In this document: positions 35,276 through 46,515 of the stretch, in pieces
Layout: each line of letters begins with the position of its first letter
Position numbering within the stretch: position 1 is the stretch's first letter
Assembly: GCA_034509735.1 (NCBI GenBank)
Contig: JACGWO010000005.1
Coordinates: 26,158,383-26,222,382 of the forward strand
Source: Sesamum alatum
Lineage: Eukaryota; Streptophyta; Magnoliopsida; Lamiales; Pedaliaceae
Direction: 5' to 3'
Length of the DNA stretch: 64,000 nt
The notes under the pieces: model-generated
The model's input: only the letters and a program-made list of their open reading frames with translations
Databases searched by the model: none
What the model was told of the DNA's origin: nothing
Translations under genes and position numbers: made by a program

Positions 35276-35754
35276 CTCTCTTCCACAACAAATTGAAATT
35301 CGAACATGTATATATGTTATTTGGGAAAGAACAATTTTAGTTCCGTGAGTGCATTCAAGGACAAAAACCCATGGGTGAAATTGCTAAAATAGATTCATAT
35401 AGGACTCAAATTGACACCCGACATTCACATATATTTACATGATCAAAACTGCAATTAACTTATATATAATTAACTAATTAACTTATATTCATCTTTATAA
35501 TTATAATTTGCAATAATTACTATGTTTTACAATTTTAATAAATTAAATTCTTATTGAGATTATAGGATTATTATATATAATTAGATGCAACTCCAATTCA
35601 AAAATTATAATTAGAAAGGTCAATTGGGAGTGACAATTAAACTGTGGTCCTGTATAAGTCATAGATGCCCACATGTGGTGGATCAACAATTAAGTGTGTG
35701 TGTGTGAGAGAGATAAATTTCGTACTATAGTCATGTAAGTAGCCTCCTCATTTA
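35276..35754. other. AT-rich stretch, nothing recognised
   Basis: No open frame with homology, no clear inverted repeat of its own. A short (GT)n/(GA)n run lies at 35695-35713. Confidence 0.5.
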
Positions 35755-36391
35755 GAGGAAATAGCATTTTTGGTTTTATAAGTTAGCTTTTTTTACTTTT
35801 AGTAACATTTTTTATGGAATTAGTATTTTTGGTCCCATATTTTATAAAAAGTAGCATTTTTTATTCTCTTCCACTTTTTCATTTGTAATTTAATGGCGAA
35901 AGTCGTGTGCCCATGCGTGGCCATTAAGTATTTTTGTTTGGAGGAAAAATTGATGCGTTTTCTAGCTTGACAACACCTGGCGGATGGGCAAATATAACTA
36001 CTTTGAGGGGGGAAAAAATCTTGAAGGAAATCAAGGCAGAAAAGGGAAATTTCTCTCTTCTCTCACTAGAATTAAATCAACCCTTCCCATATTTGTATAA
36101 AGTCCCCTTGTATTAATTTTCTTCAAGATTTATTATTTTCCCTCAAAATAGTTATATTTTCCCCTAAAATATTGTCAAACTAGAAAACGCATCAATTTTT
36201 CCTCCAACCAGAAAACTTAACTGCTACGTGGTGGGCATATGCCCGTCATAGTTAAATTACAAACGAAAAAGTAAAAGCAGTCTAAAAGTATAAATTTTTT
36301 ATAAATTACAAAATCAAAAGTTCTAATAGCGTAACGGATGGTACCAAAAATTAAAAGGGCCTAACTTATCGAATAAAAAATCCTGTTCCCC
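35755..36391. mobile_element. Foldback element with ~270-bp inverted arms
   Basis: The left arm (35755-36030) and right arm (36115-36391) are inverted copies. Both contain GGAGGAAAAATTGATGCGTT, GGCATATGCCC/TGCCCATGCG and ATAAGTTAG. The flanking nonamers CCTCATTTA and TGTCATTTC agree at six of nine positions, a possible decayed Mutator-type duplication. The open frame at 35934-36116 runs across the arms and is not a gene. Confidence 0.75.
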
Positions 36392-36639
36392 TGTCATTTC
36401 ACATTAATTCAAGATTGGCAATTCATCATTAGTGCATGCATGCACACATCTTCAATCTTAACTCCTCATATGCTACACATCAAGAGGGAGAGGCTGCTTA
36501 TATTCAGAAAATGGAGCGAATCTTTCGGTTAGAAGCAATCAAAACTATTAATTTTACTCATTTATGATGACTACTTCTCCATCCAAGTTAATTATACCCA
36601 TCCACTGCTCCATCCATACTAAAATCTCAGCTGCATCCA
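36392..36639. other. Spacer, nothing recognised
   Basis: Mixed-composition sequence with no homology seen. Confidence 0.4.
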
Positions 36640-36915
36640 CTGTTGATCCGACATGAATACGTCGACATGGTGTGCCGTTCGCAACACGTTGCCTACACGC
36701 GCGGTTCTTTGAGTTTTGCAAGTCATGATGTGTTCTTGATGCGGCTTGCGACTTGATTGATGCCCCGTTGCGCGAGGTATTGTCCGCTTTGGCTCTGTAT
36801 GAGCCTCACGATTTTGTCCTGAAAAGGCGCCTCGCTAGGGAGAGGAGGCATTGGGACTTATAAACCATTCAAGCTCCTCGACTGCAATCGATGTGGGACG
36901 CTTGCTACATCATCA
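36640..36915 (-). mobile_element. TRIM-like element or solo LTR
   Basis: On the minus strand it starts TGATGTAGCAAGCGTCCCAC and continues ATCGATTGCAG, GGTTTATAAGTCCCA, GAGGCGCCTTTT, GTGAGGCTCATAC and CAAAGCGGACAATACC. This string of short conserved blocks is typical of plant TRIM/solo-LTR repeats that begin with a TGT..GTCCCACATCG-like sequence. TTTATAAG could be its TATA box. The distal boundary at 36640 is approximate. GC content is clearly above that of the surroundings. Confidence 0.6.
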
Positions 36916-37609
36916 GTTCTCTACCGTAGGTTAATTTCATACAAAATTAGTGTCGACAGTGAAAGAAATATGATTTTTGGTCATTGATTAGTTAATTTAT
37001 CATGGTTAAAGTAAAAAATCGTGCTGAATACTGAATACTACCACTGTACAATAACATTGATTAATTATGGTTAAAATTTCAGCTTTCATGATGGGGTTTT
37101 CTGGTAGATAATAATGATGTGATTTTTAGGGTTTGCATGAGTCTGTAGATACTTAATGGCTGCATTTACATTCTTGAAATTTATGATGTCTGAGTAATAA
37201 TTTGGACGAACACTGTGTGATCAACTGGTGCAGTAGTTATTTATATATTTTTACAGCTAGTAAGTCAGAGTTCTTGAACAAATTAATGAAACTGACAATT
37301 AATTACTGAAGCTGTAAAAATTTTGCAAAAATATATGGACCCCTACCCATGGTCTAAGTTAAGGATGTTTTCTTCATAATTGCTGTCAGAATCTCTTAAA
37401 GAGCAACAACTAACTTGTAATGAAGGTACAGTAATTTATGTCCCTGTGAAGGGAATTGAAATACGACAGCCCAAGACGACAGTGAAAGGGAGAAAAATAT
37501 TCTGAGTACAATTACAGATGATGATCATCAGCAATTATATGTATAATTAATGTATTCTGAATGAAGCTTTGAAAAACTGTGAGGGTGCATTTGGATTAAT
37601 AAAGTCGTG
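36916..37609. other. Low-copy-looking stretch, nothing recognised
   Basis: This 690-base stretch shows neither inverted repeats nor TE proteins, and is one of the few parts that could be ancestral single-copy or intronic DNA. No open frame with homology was found. Confidence 0.4.
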
Positions 37610-37663
37610 TGATGATATATTCGTAGTATCAAATTATTATTAGGGGTATGAGAGTATTTTTTA

Positions 37664-37923
37664 GGTAAATTACAGTGATACCCCTTGAGGTTAGACCAAA
37701 ATACACAAACACCCTCTATTTTTATTAAAATTACAATTATATCCCCTGAAATTGTAATTGTATTACAACTACACCCCTATTCAAAGGCAAAAACTTATAC
37801 TAATACCCCCTGAAAAATATTACACTAACACCCCTCAGGGGGTATAGTTGTAATTTCGCAAAAGACATGAAATATTTGTGTAATTGGGTATATAACATCA
37901 AGGGCTGTCAATGTAATTTACCC
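37664..37923. mobile_element. MULE-type MITE, GGGTAAATTACA family (copy 2)
   Basis: Starts GGTAAATTACAGTGATACCC and ends TCAATGTAATTTACCC, with repeated CCCCTGA-type blocks inside. Flanks TATTTTTTA and TATTTTCTA are a 9-bp duplication with one mismatch; the 3' LTR has a single TAATTTTTA there. The internal sequence matches the partial copy at 50229-50385. Confidence 0.75.
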
Positions 37924-37960
37924 TATTTTCTATACATAAGACACACCACAAAAAAATATA

Positions 37961-39215
37961 GGAGGGTAGCAATATTGGTCTTACAAGAATCGATTTTCGC
38001 AATATTGTCCTCTAACTTTGAAAATTTGATAATTTTGGTCCCATTTGGCCGGAAAGCCCCAATTTTAAAGGTCATGTACTCGACTCATGCGCTTTTCCGG
38101 CGAAAAGGACCAAAATTGCCAAATTTTCAAAGTTACAGTACCAAATTGCAAAAATCAATTCGCGCAGGACCATAATTGCTAACCCTAAGTTATAGGATGA
38201 AAATTGCAATTTTTCCATTTCTTTGTCGATTTGTTTAGCATTGCCCTCAATACAACATGTGCTAAGAACACATTTGCTGGGTCTGAAAATCATATCTTAT
38301 GGCTCTAATTTTTTAAATTATATATAGATTTTATTAATTTATTTTCTCCAAAGGATAAAAAGTAGGTGAATTTTTAGTAAAAGATAATATTTTTATAGTC
38401 TACTTGTTCAACGCTACCATTGCCAAGCCCTTGCTGGGGGCATGTTAACTTGCGAAGCTTGACAAAATATATTTTTAAGTCTCTAATTTTTACAATTAAA
38501 AGGCGTTATTAATTTATATTCTCTATGAGTACAAAATAATGGAATTTTCAGCAAAACAATATGAATTTTTGTAGTCTATTTGTTCACCACTTCCTTAAAC
38601 ACACCCTATGTTGGCAGCATGTTAATATACAATACTTGAAAATTTAAAATTTTTATGAATCTAATTTTTTGAATTATGGACTTTATTCATTTATTTGCTC
38701 TAAAAAGAGTAAAAACTATGTGAGACTTCTAATAAAAATAATATTTTTATTAGTCTATTTGTTCAACACAACCCTCACCAAGCTACGGGCATGTTGATTT
38801 ACAGAGCTTGAAAAATATATTTTTAACACTCTAATTTTTCAATTGTAGAAATTATTATTAATTTATTTTTTTATGAGGGGCAAACAAAGTGGAATTTTCA
38901 GCAAAACAATATGAGCTTTTTAGGGGGAAAATTGCAACTTTCATCCTGTAACTTAGCGGGGTGACAATTTCAGTCCTGTATGAATTAATTTTCACAATTT
39001 AGTCCTATAACTTCTAAAATTTGACAATTTTGGTCCCATATCGCCGGGAAGCCCCAATTGTCAAGGTCATGAGCCCGACACATGCATTTTTTCGGCCAAA
39101 AAAGACCAAAATTGCTAAATTTTGAAAGTTACAGAACTAAATTGCGAAAATCAATTCGTACATGACTAAAATTGTCACCCCCACTAAGTTACAAGATGAA
39201 AATTATAATTTTTCC
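37961..39215. mobile_element. Composite foldback/tandem-array element (copy 1)
   Basis: AAAAATATA flanks the unit on both sides (37952-37960 and 39216-39224) and occurs once at the empty site in the 3' LTR, so the 1255-bp unit inserted as a whole. It consists of a palindromic module (37961-38217), four tandem units of about 177 bases (starting near 38226, 38402, 38579, 38758), and a second palindromic module (38923-39215). The palindromes carry GGCCGGAAAGCCCCAATTTT and its complement and AACTTTGAAAATTTGA-type strings. Units one and three resemble each other more than they do two and four, so the array is a dimeric repeat. No coding capacity. The 9-bp duplication suggests mobilisation by a Mutator-like transposase. 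Confidence 0.8.
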
Positions 39216-39321
39216 AAAAATATATACCTTACCACACCCTAAAACCCCCAATTCCACTATAAACACTGAAAATATCATTTTCTAATACAAGTTACTATTT
39301 ATGATTTGACTACACATATTA

Positions 39322-40181
39322 GGATAAATCTCATTTTGGTCCCATATATTAGCTCCAGTTCAATTTTGGTCCCAATCATTATAAAAATCTCAATTTCAGG
39401 ATAATATCTTTTGATTTGTCGCAATTTTGGTCACAACGTTAGAAATTGACGAAAAAATGTTAACTTCCATTAAATCGAGGCACGTGCCCCTCACATGTTT
39501 TGTATACCTTGTGTATTGGGGCAAAATCACATAATTCTAATGCTAATTTCTTCCCCAAATCCCTGCCCTTTCCTCAGCAAAAGATCCTTGTAAGCCCTTC
39601 TTTTTTTTTTTTTTTTGAATCTCTTATCGAAGAAGTGAAAGAGCAACAAATTATTGTGAGAAGGATGAGCCTTCGAGACCCAAAGTTCAATGATTTCCCA
39701 CCATCCGATTACCGTAAGTTATTCCTCTTTCTTTTTTTTTTTTTGATTGTTGATGTTTGCTGAAATTTGAAAAAAAAAATAATGTGAATTTGTGTTCTTT
39801 AGTGTTTATACATGTTGACTCCATTTTTTTGGTAGAAGCCGAATCACTTATTGACTCCATTTTTTCAGAAATTGAAGCGGAATTTGGGTAAAGAAGGAAG
39901 AGAAAAAATCGTGTATGAATCATAATTTGAGATTTTCCCTAGCCTTTTCTGTCATTAAATGTATATATTTGTATATATTTGTCCCAAATACGTAAGGCAT
40001 ACCGAAACATGTGAGGGGCACATGCCTCGATTTAATGGAAGTTAACATTTTCCATCAATTTCCAACGTTGGGACCAAAATGAAGACAAATCAAAAGATAT
40101 TATCCTGAAATTGAGATTTTTGTAACGATTGGGACCAAAATTGAAAGGGCTAAGATATGAGACCAAAAATGAGATTTATCC
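39322..40181. mobile_element. Foldback MULE-type MITE with ~190-bp inverted ends
   Basis: The left end GGATAAATCTCATTTTGGTC and the right end are inverted copies over about 190 bases, including TTAATGGAAGTTAACATTTT and GTGAGGGGCACATGCCTCGA. ACACATATTA is present on both sides (39312-39321, 40182-40191) and once in the 3' LTR, a 10-bp target duplication. The centre has T-rich runs and no gene. Confidence 0.9.
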
Positions 40182-40279
40182 ACACATATTACTCAAAAAT
40201 TCTCTCATTAGACTTGAGGTGTAATTATGTTGTGGGTAATTTTTCGATTATTCCTTCACTCCAAATCACAACCACATCA

Positions 40280-40299
40280 TTGGTGTCGTCTGTGGGAAT
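40280..40299 (+). other. Primer binding site of the Tat element
   Basis: TTGGTGTCGTCTGTGGGAAT begins directly after the 5' LTR. It differs by little from the TTGGCGCCGTCTGTGGGAA form common in Tat elements. I do not assign the tRNA. Confidence 0.8.
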
Positions 40300-40319
40300 T
40301 CATTACCTCAACATTGAGA

Positions 40320-41730
40320 ATGCAAACCATCGTCACGAGCTCGCAATGTTCAAGGGATGGACACTGTCCACAAAATGCACGAAAACAGAGCAGAGCAGCA
40401 TCCACCCCGTGAACAGTCACCACCACATGGGGTGAACCTCCCACCCCATGAACAGCCTTAGCCGAATGGGATGGCCCAACCACCCCATGAATAGGCACCT
40501 CAGGAAGCACTTCTCCCAATGAGAAGGCATGACCCCCACCCCAAAGGGAGTCCCCCTCCATCAAGGACCGATGATTCAGTTAAACAAGAGGCATTGATAG
40601 CACTGATCCATGATGCCTCCAATCAAGCAGTCGCGCACTTGATAGCTCAATTTTCGACTAATCACCTGTGAACTCACCCCTCCTTCTCTTCGTCGAAGTC
40701 AAAAAGAGTCTCTAGACCGGAGGTCGCTCAGGACCAAGATCAACTCCCCAGGAAAGCAATGAAGCCCACGACAGCCCTACCCTCAAGGGGAGTAGAGGAA
40801 TCGTACCTCCCCTTGATCGTGGCTCCTCCAAGACGTAGCCCCTTATGTCTGGCGGGAGTGAAAGTGTCAAACCTTTCGGAATACAATGGAACAGGAGACC
40901 CTCAAGAGCATTTGGACAAATTTTATGATAAATTTGATTGGTGTGATTTGAGTGATGTCGCCTACTACAAGGTCTTCCGCATTACGCTTTCAAAGAATGC
41001 TCTAGCTTGGTTCAATGAACAGCCCGCTACAACCATCTCCAGCCTTGAGCAGTTGACCAACATTTCTTACATCATTTCTCCATGAACAAAAAAGTCCCAA
41101 AAATGGCCGCTTTTTTTTCACCATTCGCCAGAAGGAAAGGAGTCGTTAAGGGAATACGTCCAGAGATTCCTGGAGGTCATACATGAGGTGCCCCACGTCA
41201 ACCACGAGTCGTTGGCTAGCATTATCCAACAAAACCTACTTTCACGAAGGTTTAAAAAGTCTATAGTCGAAATCCCCGAGCACTTTGGAAGACTTACTCC
41301 TAGGATCGCAAAAATACATCCTAATCGAGGAGTCCAAAGCTGTGGATCCCACCCTCAGTATCAAGAAGAAGGGTAGGGAGGAAGAAAATGAACCGAAGAA
41401 TAAGGAGAACTCAAGCATGTTCCCCCCACCGGATTTACGCATTACACCCCCCCTTAACAGCTCCAGAGGAGAAATTCTCATGGTGGTGGAACAACAGGGA
41501 CTGATCAACCAGTGGCGGAGGAATATGAAAGACAACCCACAAGACTCAATCGGACAAGTATTATCGTTTTCATCGGGATGGGGGACATACGATGGAGGAG
41601 TGCCATCACCTCAAGAATGAGATAGAAAAGTTAATTCAACGTGGTTACTTGAAAGAATATGTGAATCAGCGTCCAGAAGGACAAGGATTCGATCAGGGGC
41701 CGAGTTGCCCACCCCAAAGCTCAACTTCCG
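40320..41730 (+). pseudogene. gag of the Tat element
   Basis: The first part has repeats of CACCCCATGAACAG (40390-40500), giving a Pro/His-rich N-terminus. The Gag core is readable at 40759-41085 with EYNGTGDPQEHLDKFYDKFD and ALAWFNEQPATTISSLEQL. A one-base shift near 41085 moves the frame to REYVQRFLEVIHEVPHVNHE. The C-terminal part (41285-41640) is again shifted, with CxFHRxxxHTxEECHHLKNE-type knuckle remains and KLIQRGYLKEYVNQ. Three frame changes are needed at least. Confidence 0.75.
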
Positions 41731-41777
41731 CCTAAACCCCGAATAGGGACAATCTCCCCACAGCTGGCATTATCGCC

Positions 41778-43313
41778 GTGATTTCAGGAGGCCCCGCAGG
41801 GGGAGATTCTGCCAATGCAAGGAGAGCACTTGTTCGAGAAGTCAGGGGAAACCATTGGCAAGCCCCAATACCATTAGCTTCGAAAAACATGAAGAAATTT
41901 CCTTTAGCTTGCAAGACATGGATTCCAGGAGAGACCAAAAAAATAATGTCTTGGTCATTTCGGCCACATGTTCCAACTTCTGGGTCAAGAAAGTGTTGGT
42001 AGATAGTGGGAGTTCAATAGACATCACATTCTACGATGCATATGTCCAACTAGGAATTGACAATGCTCAATTACGAAAGGTTAACACCCTACTCACCGGG
42101 TTTAGCGGAGAGATGAACGAACCATTGGGGGAGGTGACACTACCATTGTCGTTGGGCTCCTACCCGAAGAGGTCTACTAAGATGGTGAAATTTCCTGTGG
42201 TCAAGGGTCCATCCGCCTACAACATCATCTTGGCAAGACAAAGCCTAAACCTCTTTCATGCCATAGCGTTTACCTTCCATATGAAACTTAAGTTCCCCAC
42301 CTATGAGAGCGAGGGGGAGGCCGTAGGGTATGAACAACTGTCAAGAGAATATTATGCGAACACTCTAAAGAGTTTGCAGGAAAAGTTAGACGGGCGAGGG
42401 CCGGACAGTAAAGGAAAAAGGATTATGATAGACGCCGGCCCCGAGACAAGGGAAACCCCGGAGGATCCCATGGAGAGGAAGTTCAGAGAGAGGAGAGTTG
42501 AGGCCATTGAAGAATTCAAGGCGATTAATCTCGCATGGGAAGACGAGGAAAGGAATAAGAAAATAGGCAAAACAATGAGCCTCCTGTTGAGGAACGCTTT
42601 AGATGGTTTCTTAGAGAATATCAGGAGGCATTTGCATCGAGTATGGGAGACCTCCAGGGTTTCACCCAACGTTATCACTCACCACCTCAATGTGAGTCCT
42701 GATGCAAAACTCGTGAAACAAAAGAAAATGATGTTTGGAGCGAAAAGAAGTCAGGCCGTAAAAAAGGAAGTACACAAGCTACTTAGAGCCAAGTACATAC
42801 GCCCCATGCAATACCTGGAGTGGCTTGCCAATATAGTGTTGGTACCAAAATCGAACGAAAAATGGCGCCTCTACATCGACTTCACGAACTTGAACAAGGC
42901 ATATCCGAAAGATAATTTCCCTCTTCCACGGATCAACATGCTGGTTGACTCTACCTCCGGATGCAAAATGTTGAGTTTCTTAAACACATACCAGGGCTAC
43001 AATCAAATACTATTAGCCTCGAAAGATTAGGAGAAAGCAAGCTTGGTCACGGACCAAGGGGTCTTCTGCTATAATGTTATGCCATTCGGCCTGAAAAATG
43101 TGGGGGCGACATACCAACAACTTGTCAACCATATGTTTCGGAATCAGATTGACCGAAACATGGAGGTATACATTGACGACATGCTGGTTAAGAGCGTGAA
43201 GGAGAAATATCACATTAAAGACTTGCAAGAGTGTTTCCAAATACTGAAATCCTTTAGTATGAAACTAAATCCAGCTATGTGCACCTTTAGGTACGGGGGG
43301 CGAAGCTCCTAGG
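41778..43313 (+). pseudogene. Protease and reverse transcriptase of the Tat element
   Basis: GGPAGGDSANARR begins the region at 41778. A long frame (41855-43030) follows. Protease is readable with KKVLVDSGSSIDITFYDAY (the DSG active site is intact) and SAYNIILARQSLN. RT has NEKWRLYIDFTNLNKAYPKD and PRINMLVDSTSGCKMLSFL. The catalytic motif A reads FLNTYQGYNQI instead of FLDAYQGYNQI, so the first catalytic Asp is Asn. A TAG at 43028 interrupts it. The next frame (43043-43312) keeps MEVYIDDMLVKS, the YIDD motif. A shift after CTFRYGG ends RT. Confidence 0.85.
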
Positions 43314-44400
43314 ATACATGATTTCGGAGAGAGGAATACAGGCTAATCCAGAGAAAATCAGTGCCACCATTGACATGCCCCCCTAAATCGATCAAGGAAG
43401 TGCAAAAGCTAGCGGGTACACTGGCAGCCCTTAGCCGATTCATTTTGCGGTCTACGGGCAAACACTTTCTTTTCTTCAAGGTCCTCCGTGGCACGACGAA
43501 GTTCGATTGGTCAAACACTACCCAGGAGGCATTTGATGAGCTAAAGAAATACTTACTTTCGTCGTTGTTACTGATGAACCCAAGGACGGCGGAAATTCTC
43601 TATCTCTACCTGGCAGTTTCGGAGAATGCCTTCGCAGTTCCGGAGAGTGCCGTCAGCTCGGTCCTAGTGCGACAGGAGGTTAAGGAGCACCGCCCAGTGT
43701 ATTATGTTAGCAAGGTGTTATAAAGGGTGGAGTCTAGGTAGTCACAAATTGAAAAACTAGCCCTCTCCTTAGTGGTGGTAGCAAGGAAATTTAGACCTTA
43801 CTCCAGTCACACAAAGTGATTGTCTTAACAAATCACCCCTTAAAATAAGTCTTATCTGGTCCAGAGCTTTCTGGAAGAATGGTCATATAGGAGGTGAAGT
43901 TAAGCGAATTCGGCATTGAATTTCACCTGTGGCCAACCATAAAGGCACAGGTGTTAGCTGACTTTTTCGTCGAGTTAGCACACGATGAGGCAAGAAATTC
44001 CGCACCCACTTGGAGCTTATATGTTGACGGATTGTCTACGTTCGTGGGTAGCTAGGCAGGAATAGTCTTGGAGAGTTCTCAAGGGGATAATTTGGAGTAC
44101 GCTATGAAATTGGATTTCCCCATATCAAACAATGAGGCGGAATATGAAACATTATTAGCAAGAGGAGAGTTAGCTTTAGTCGTTGGAGTAAAAAATATTG
44201 TTATATATAGTGACTCACAACTGGTGGTCAATTAGATCGAGGGATCCTATGAAGCACGAGGTAAAAAAGTGGCTAAGTATCTCCTGAAAGCCAAAAATTT
44301 GCTTGAGAGATTTGAGGAGTCATCCCTCATACAAGTAACTAGCCAAGCTAGCAAGTACGATGGCGGCGATCCGAAGTAGAAGAATTACCTTTCTCTCCTC
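43314..44400 (+). pseudogene. Two RNase H regions of the Tat element
   Basis: The RT-linked RNase H is seen at 43361-43723 (PPKSIKEVQKLAGTLAALSR, STGKHFLFFKVLR, EHRPVYYVSKVL), then decays with several stops. A second, separate RNase H follows at about 44010-44300: WSLYVDGLSTFVGS, a stop, AGIVLESSQGDNLEYAMKLD, NNEAEYETLLARGELAL and NIVIYSDSQLVVN. The Asp, Glu, Asp catalytic residues are all present in it. A second RNase H is typical of the Tat lineage. Confidence 0.75.
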
Positions 44401-45810
44401 TGACAGAGTCGCCACAGAGGAGGAGGTAGAAGTTATGTGCACGGATCTAGCACCTCCAAGTTGGAAGAAGAGATCGTCAAATTCCTAACTAATGGGACAA
44501 CACTCAAAAATAAAAAAAGAAGCTCGGGCCTTGAGGGTGACAGCATCCTGTTTTGTGATGATCAGCGGTGGGTTAAACAAACGTGGTTTCTCGCAACCTT
44601 TTCTAAAATGCCTAACTCTTGAGGAGGGTCACTGCGTCCTAAGGGAAATACATGAGGAAATTTGGAAATCACCTCGGCGAGAAAGCACTAGCAGGGAAAG
44701 TTTTGAGGTAAGGTTTCTTTTGTGCCACAATGCTCCTAGATGCTTATGAGCTGGTGAAACGTTGTCGCGCGTGCCAAAAATACGCGAACATCAACCACCA
44801 GCCAGCCATTAATGCAAACCCTTGAAAGGCCTTGTCCATTTGATCAATGGGGTTTATACTTGGTCGGACCATTTTCGTAAGCCACATGACAGAGAAAATC
44901 TTTTATCATGGTCGGCGACTACTTCACGTAGTGGGTGGAAGCCGAACCCTTAGCCATGATATCCGATAAAGAAGTGATCAACTTTCTTTGAAAGAACATC
45001 ATTTGTCGCTTCAACATCCCTCGCGCTCTGGTATCCGACAATGGAACTCAGTTTTGGGGGACCAACCTTAAGGATTGGTGCAAAGGATTGGCGATTAAAC
45101 AATTTTTCACCTCAGTGATCAATTCGCAAGCAAATTGTCAAACTGAAGTCACCAATTGAACAATCCTCCAACACTTAAGACTAGGTTGGAAACCTCCAAA
45201 GCAACATCGGTAGATAAACTCCCTACTGTTTTATGGGCATACCGGACGACGCCGAGGGCGGCTTCCGAAGAGTCATCCTTTACTCTATCTTATAGGACGG
45301 AAGCCGTAGTGCCAACAGAAATAGGAGAGAGCAATTGGAAAGTAAAATACTATGATTAAACTTCTAACCAACAAGGCTTGAGGGCGAACATAGACTTAGT
45401 CGAGGTGGTAAGAGAAAACGTTGCGGTGCACGCTGCAATGACAAAGCCAGGATGGCAAAGGCATATAGAGCAGAGTTAAGCCAAGGAATTTTCAGTTTTG
45501 GCGATTTGTTGTTGAGAAAGGCCAAAGCTTCCGGTCCTATAGGGAAGTTCTACCCGAAGTGAGAAGGTCCTTATAAAGTCATGGAGATCGTGAATGCAGG
45601 AGCCTATAAGTTGCAACAGCTAGATGGGAAAGATCATCTCACGCACTTGAAACGTCGTGAACCTTAAGAAATATTATGCCTAAAGGCTAACCAGGAGGCA
45701 GAGTTCCCCTTTTGACTCTACATTTATAGGACTAGAATAGGAGATCAACATTTCATCCCCTTCCCTTTTGGCTAGTTTCCTTTCCAATCGTTATGGAACT
45801 TTGTAGCTTG
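44401..45810 (+). pseudogene. Integrase of the Tat element
   Basis: The zinc finger region is split over frames: GHCVLREIHEEIW, then DAYELVKRCRACQKYANINH (about 44740-44810). The catalytic core has VGDYFT, a stop, WVEAEPLAM, ALVSDNGTQFWG, and SQANCQTEVTN, so the D, D and E residues can be seen although stops interrupt the frame. 45156-45359 gives LPTVLWAYRTTPRAASEESS and FTLSYRTEAVVPTEIGE. The first copy of the C-terminal region (45403-45720) has several stops. Confidence 0.8.
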
Positions 45811-46219
45811 AAGAGGTAAGAGAAAAAGCCGCGGTGCGCGCTGCAATATACAAAGCCAGGATGGCAAAGGCATATAATGCGAGGGTTAGACCAAGGAATT
45901 TTCTGGTGGGCGATTTGGTGTTGAGGAAGGCGGATGCTTCCGGTTCTATAGGGAAGTTAGACCTGAAGTGGGCAGGCCCTTATAAAATTGTGGAGATCGT
46001 GAATGCAAGAGCCCATGAGTTGCAACAACTGGATGGGAAGAGCATTCCACGCACTTGGAACATGGGGAACCTTAAGAAATATTATTCCTAAAGGCTAACC
46101 AGGAGACAAAGTTCCCCTTTTGACTCTACATTTGTAGGATTAGAATAGGAGATCAACATTTCATCCCCTCCCCTTTTGGTTAGTTTCCTTTCTAATCATT
46201 TTGGAACTTTGTAGCTCGA
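45403..46219 (+). repeat. 408-bp tandem duplication covering the integrase C-terminus
   Basis: 45403-45810 and 45811-46219 align end to end with an offset of 408 bases, including the stretch GGCAAAGGCATATA and the untranslated CTTTTGACTCTACATTTATA-like trailer. The first copy has stops and small indels; the second is open. Confidence 0.9.
45834..46091 (+). pseudogene. Second, open copy of the integrase C-terminal domain
   Basis: An 85-residue frame reads KARMAKAYNARVRPRNFLVG, DLVLRKADASGSIGKLDLKW, AGPYKIVEI and ends NMGNLKKYYS. It is a complete integrase C-terminal region (GPY-type) with a stop at the expected end, while the copy preceding it is broken. On its own it has no catalytic core. 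Its better preservation could reflect a later duplication or gene conversion from an intact element. Confidence 0.75.
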
Positions 46220-46515
46220 ACTTAAGCAATGAAGTTAATTTTTCCGTCGGAGTTTGAAATTTCGCGATGTAGAGATCCCTACACCTTCGAGAAGTCCTTT
46301 GAGGCATCAATGAGTGCTCTAGGACCCCATGGACGATACTTCATTGAGATCCTCTTTAGTTATGTTTCCACGAAAAATTTGCCCCCCCTTGAAGTTGGTA
46401 GAAGATCAACTTCGAGACACGAACAAAACCACCCCTTGAGGCAACCTCCGACAAGCATAAGTTAAAAACACAAGTTTTATATATCAAGTGCAATGATCAA
46501 ATTCACAAGCGCTAA
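46220..46515 (+). other. Non-coding 3' region of the Tat element
   Basis: An open frame at 46229-46465 has no recognisable homology. The stretch lies between the end of pol and a tandem repeat. Confidence 0.4.

Larger units (their letters stand above)
37610..40279 (+). repeat. 5' LTR of the Tat element, enlarged by three insertions
   Basis: LTR sequence is found at 37610-37663, 37924-37960, 39216-39321 and 40182-40279; together these match the uninterrupted 263-bp 3' LTR (49359-49621). The other 2.4 kb are the MITE at 37664-37923, the composite at 37961-39215 and the foldback at 39322-40181. Confidence 0.9.

Noticed and set aside
41242..43240. Minus-strand frames within the Tat gag-pol
   Set aside because: They overlap clearly conserved plus-strand gag, protease and RT sequence and show no homology.
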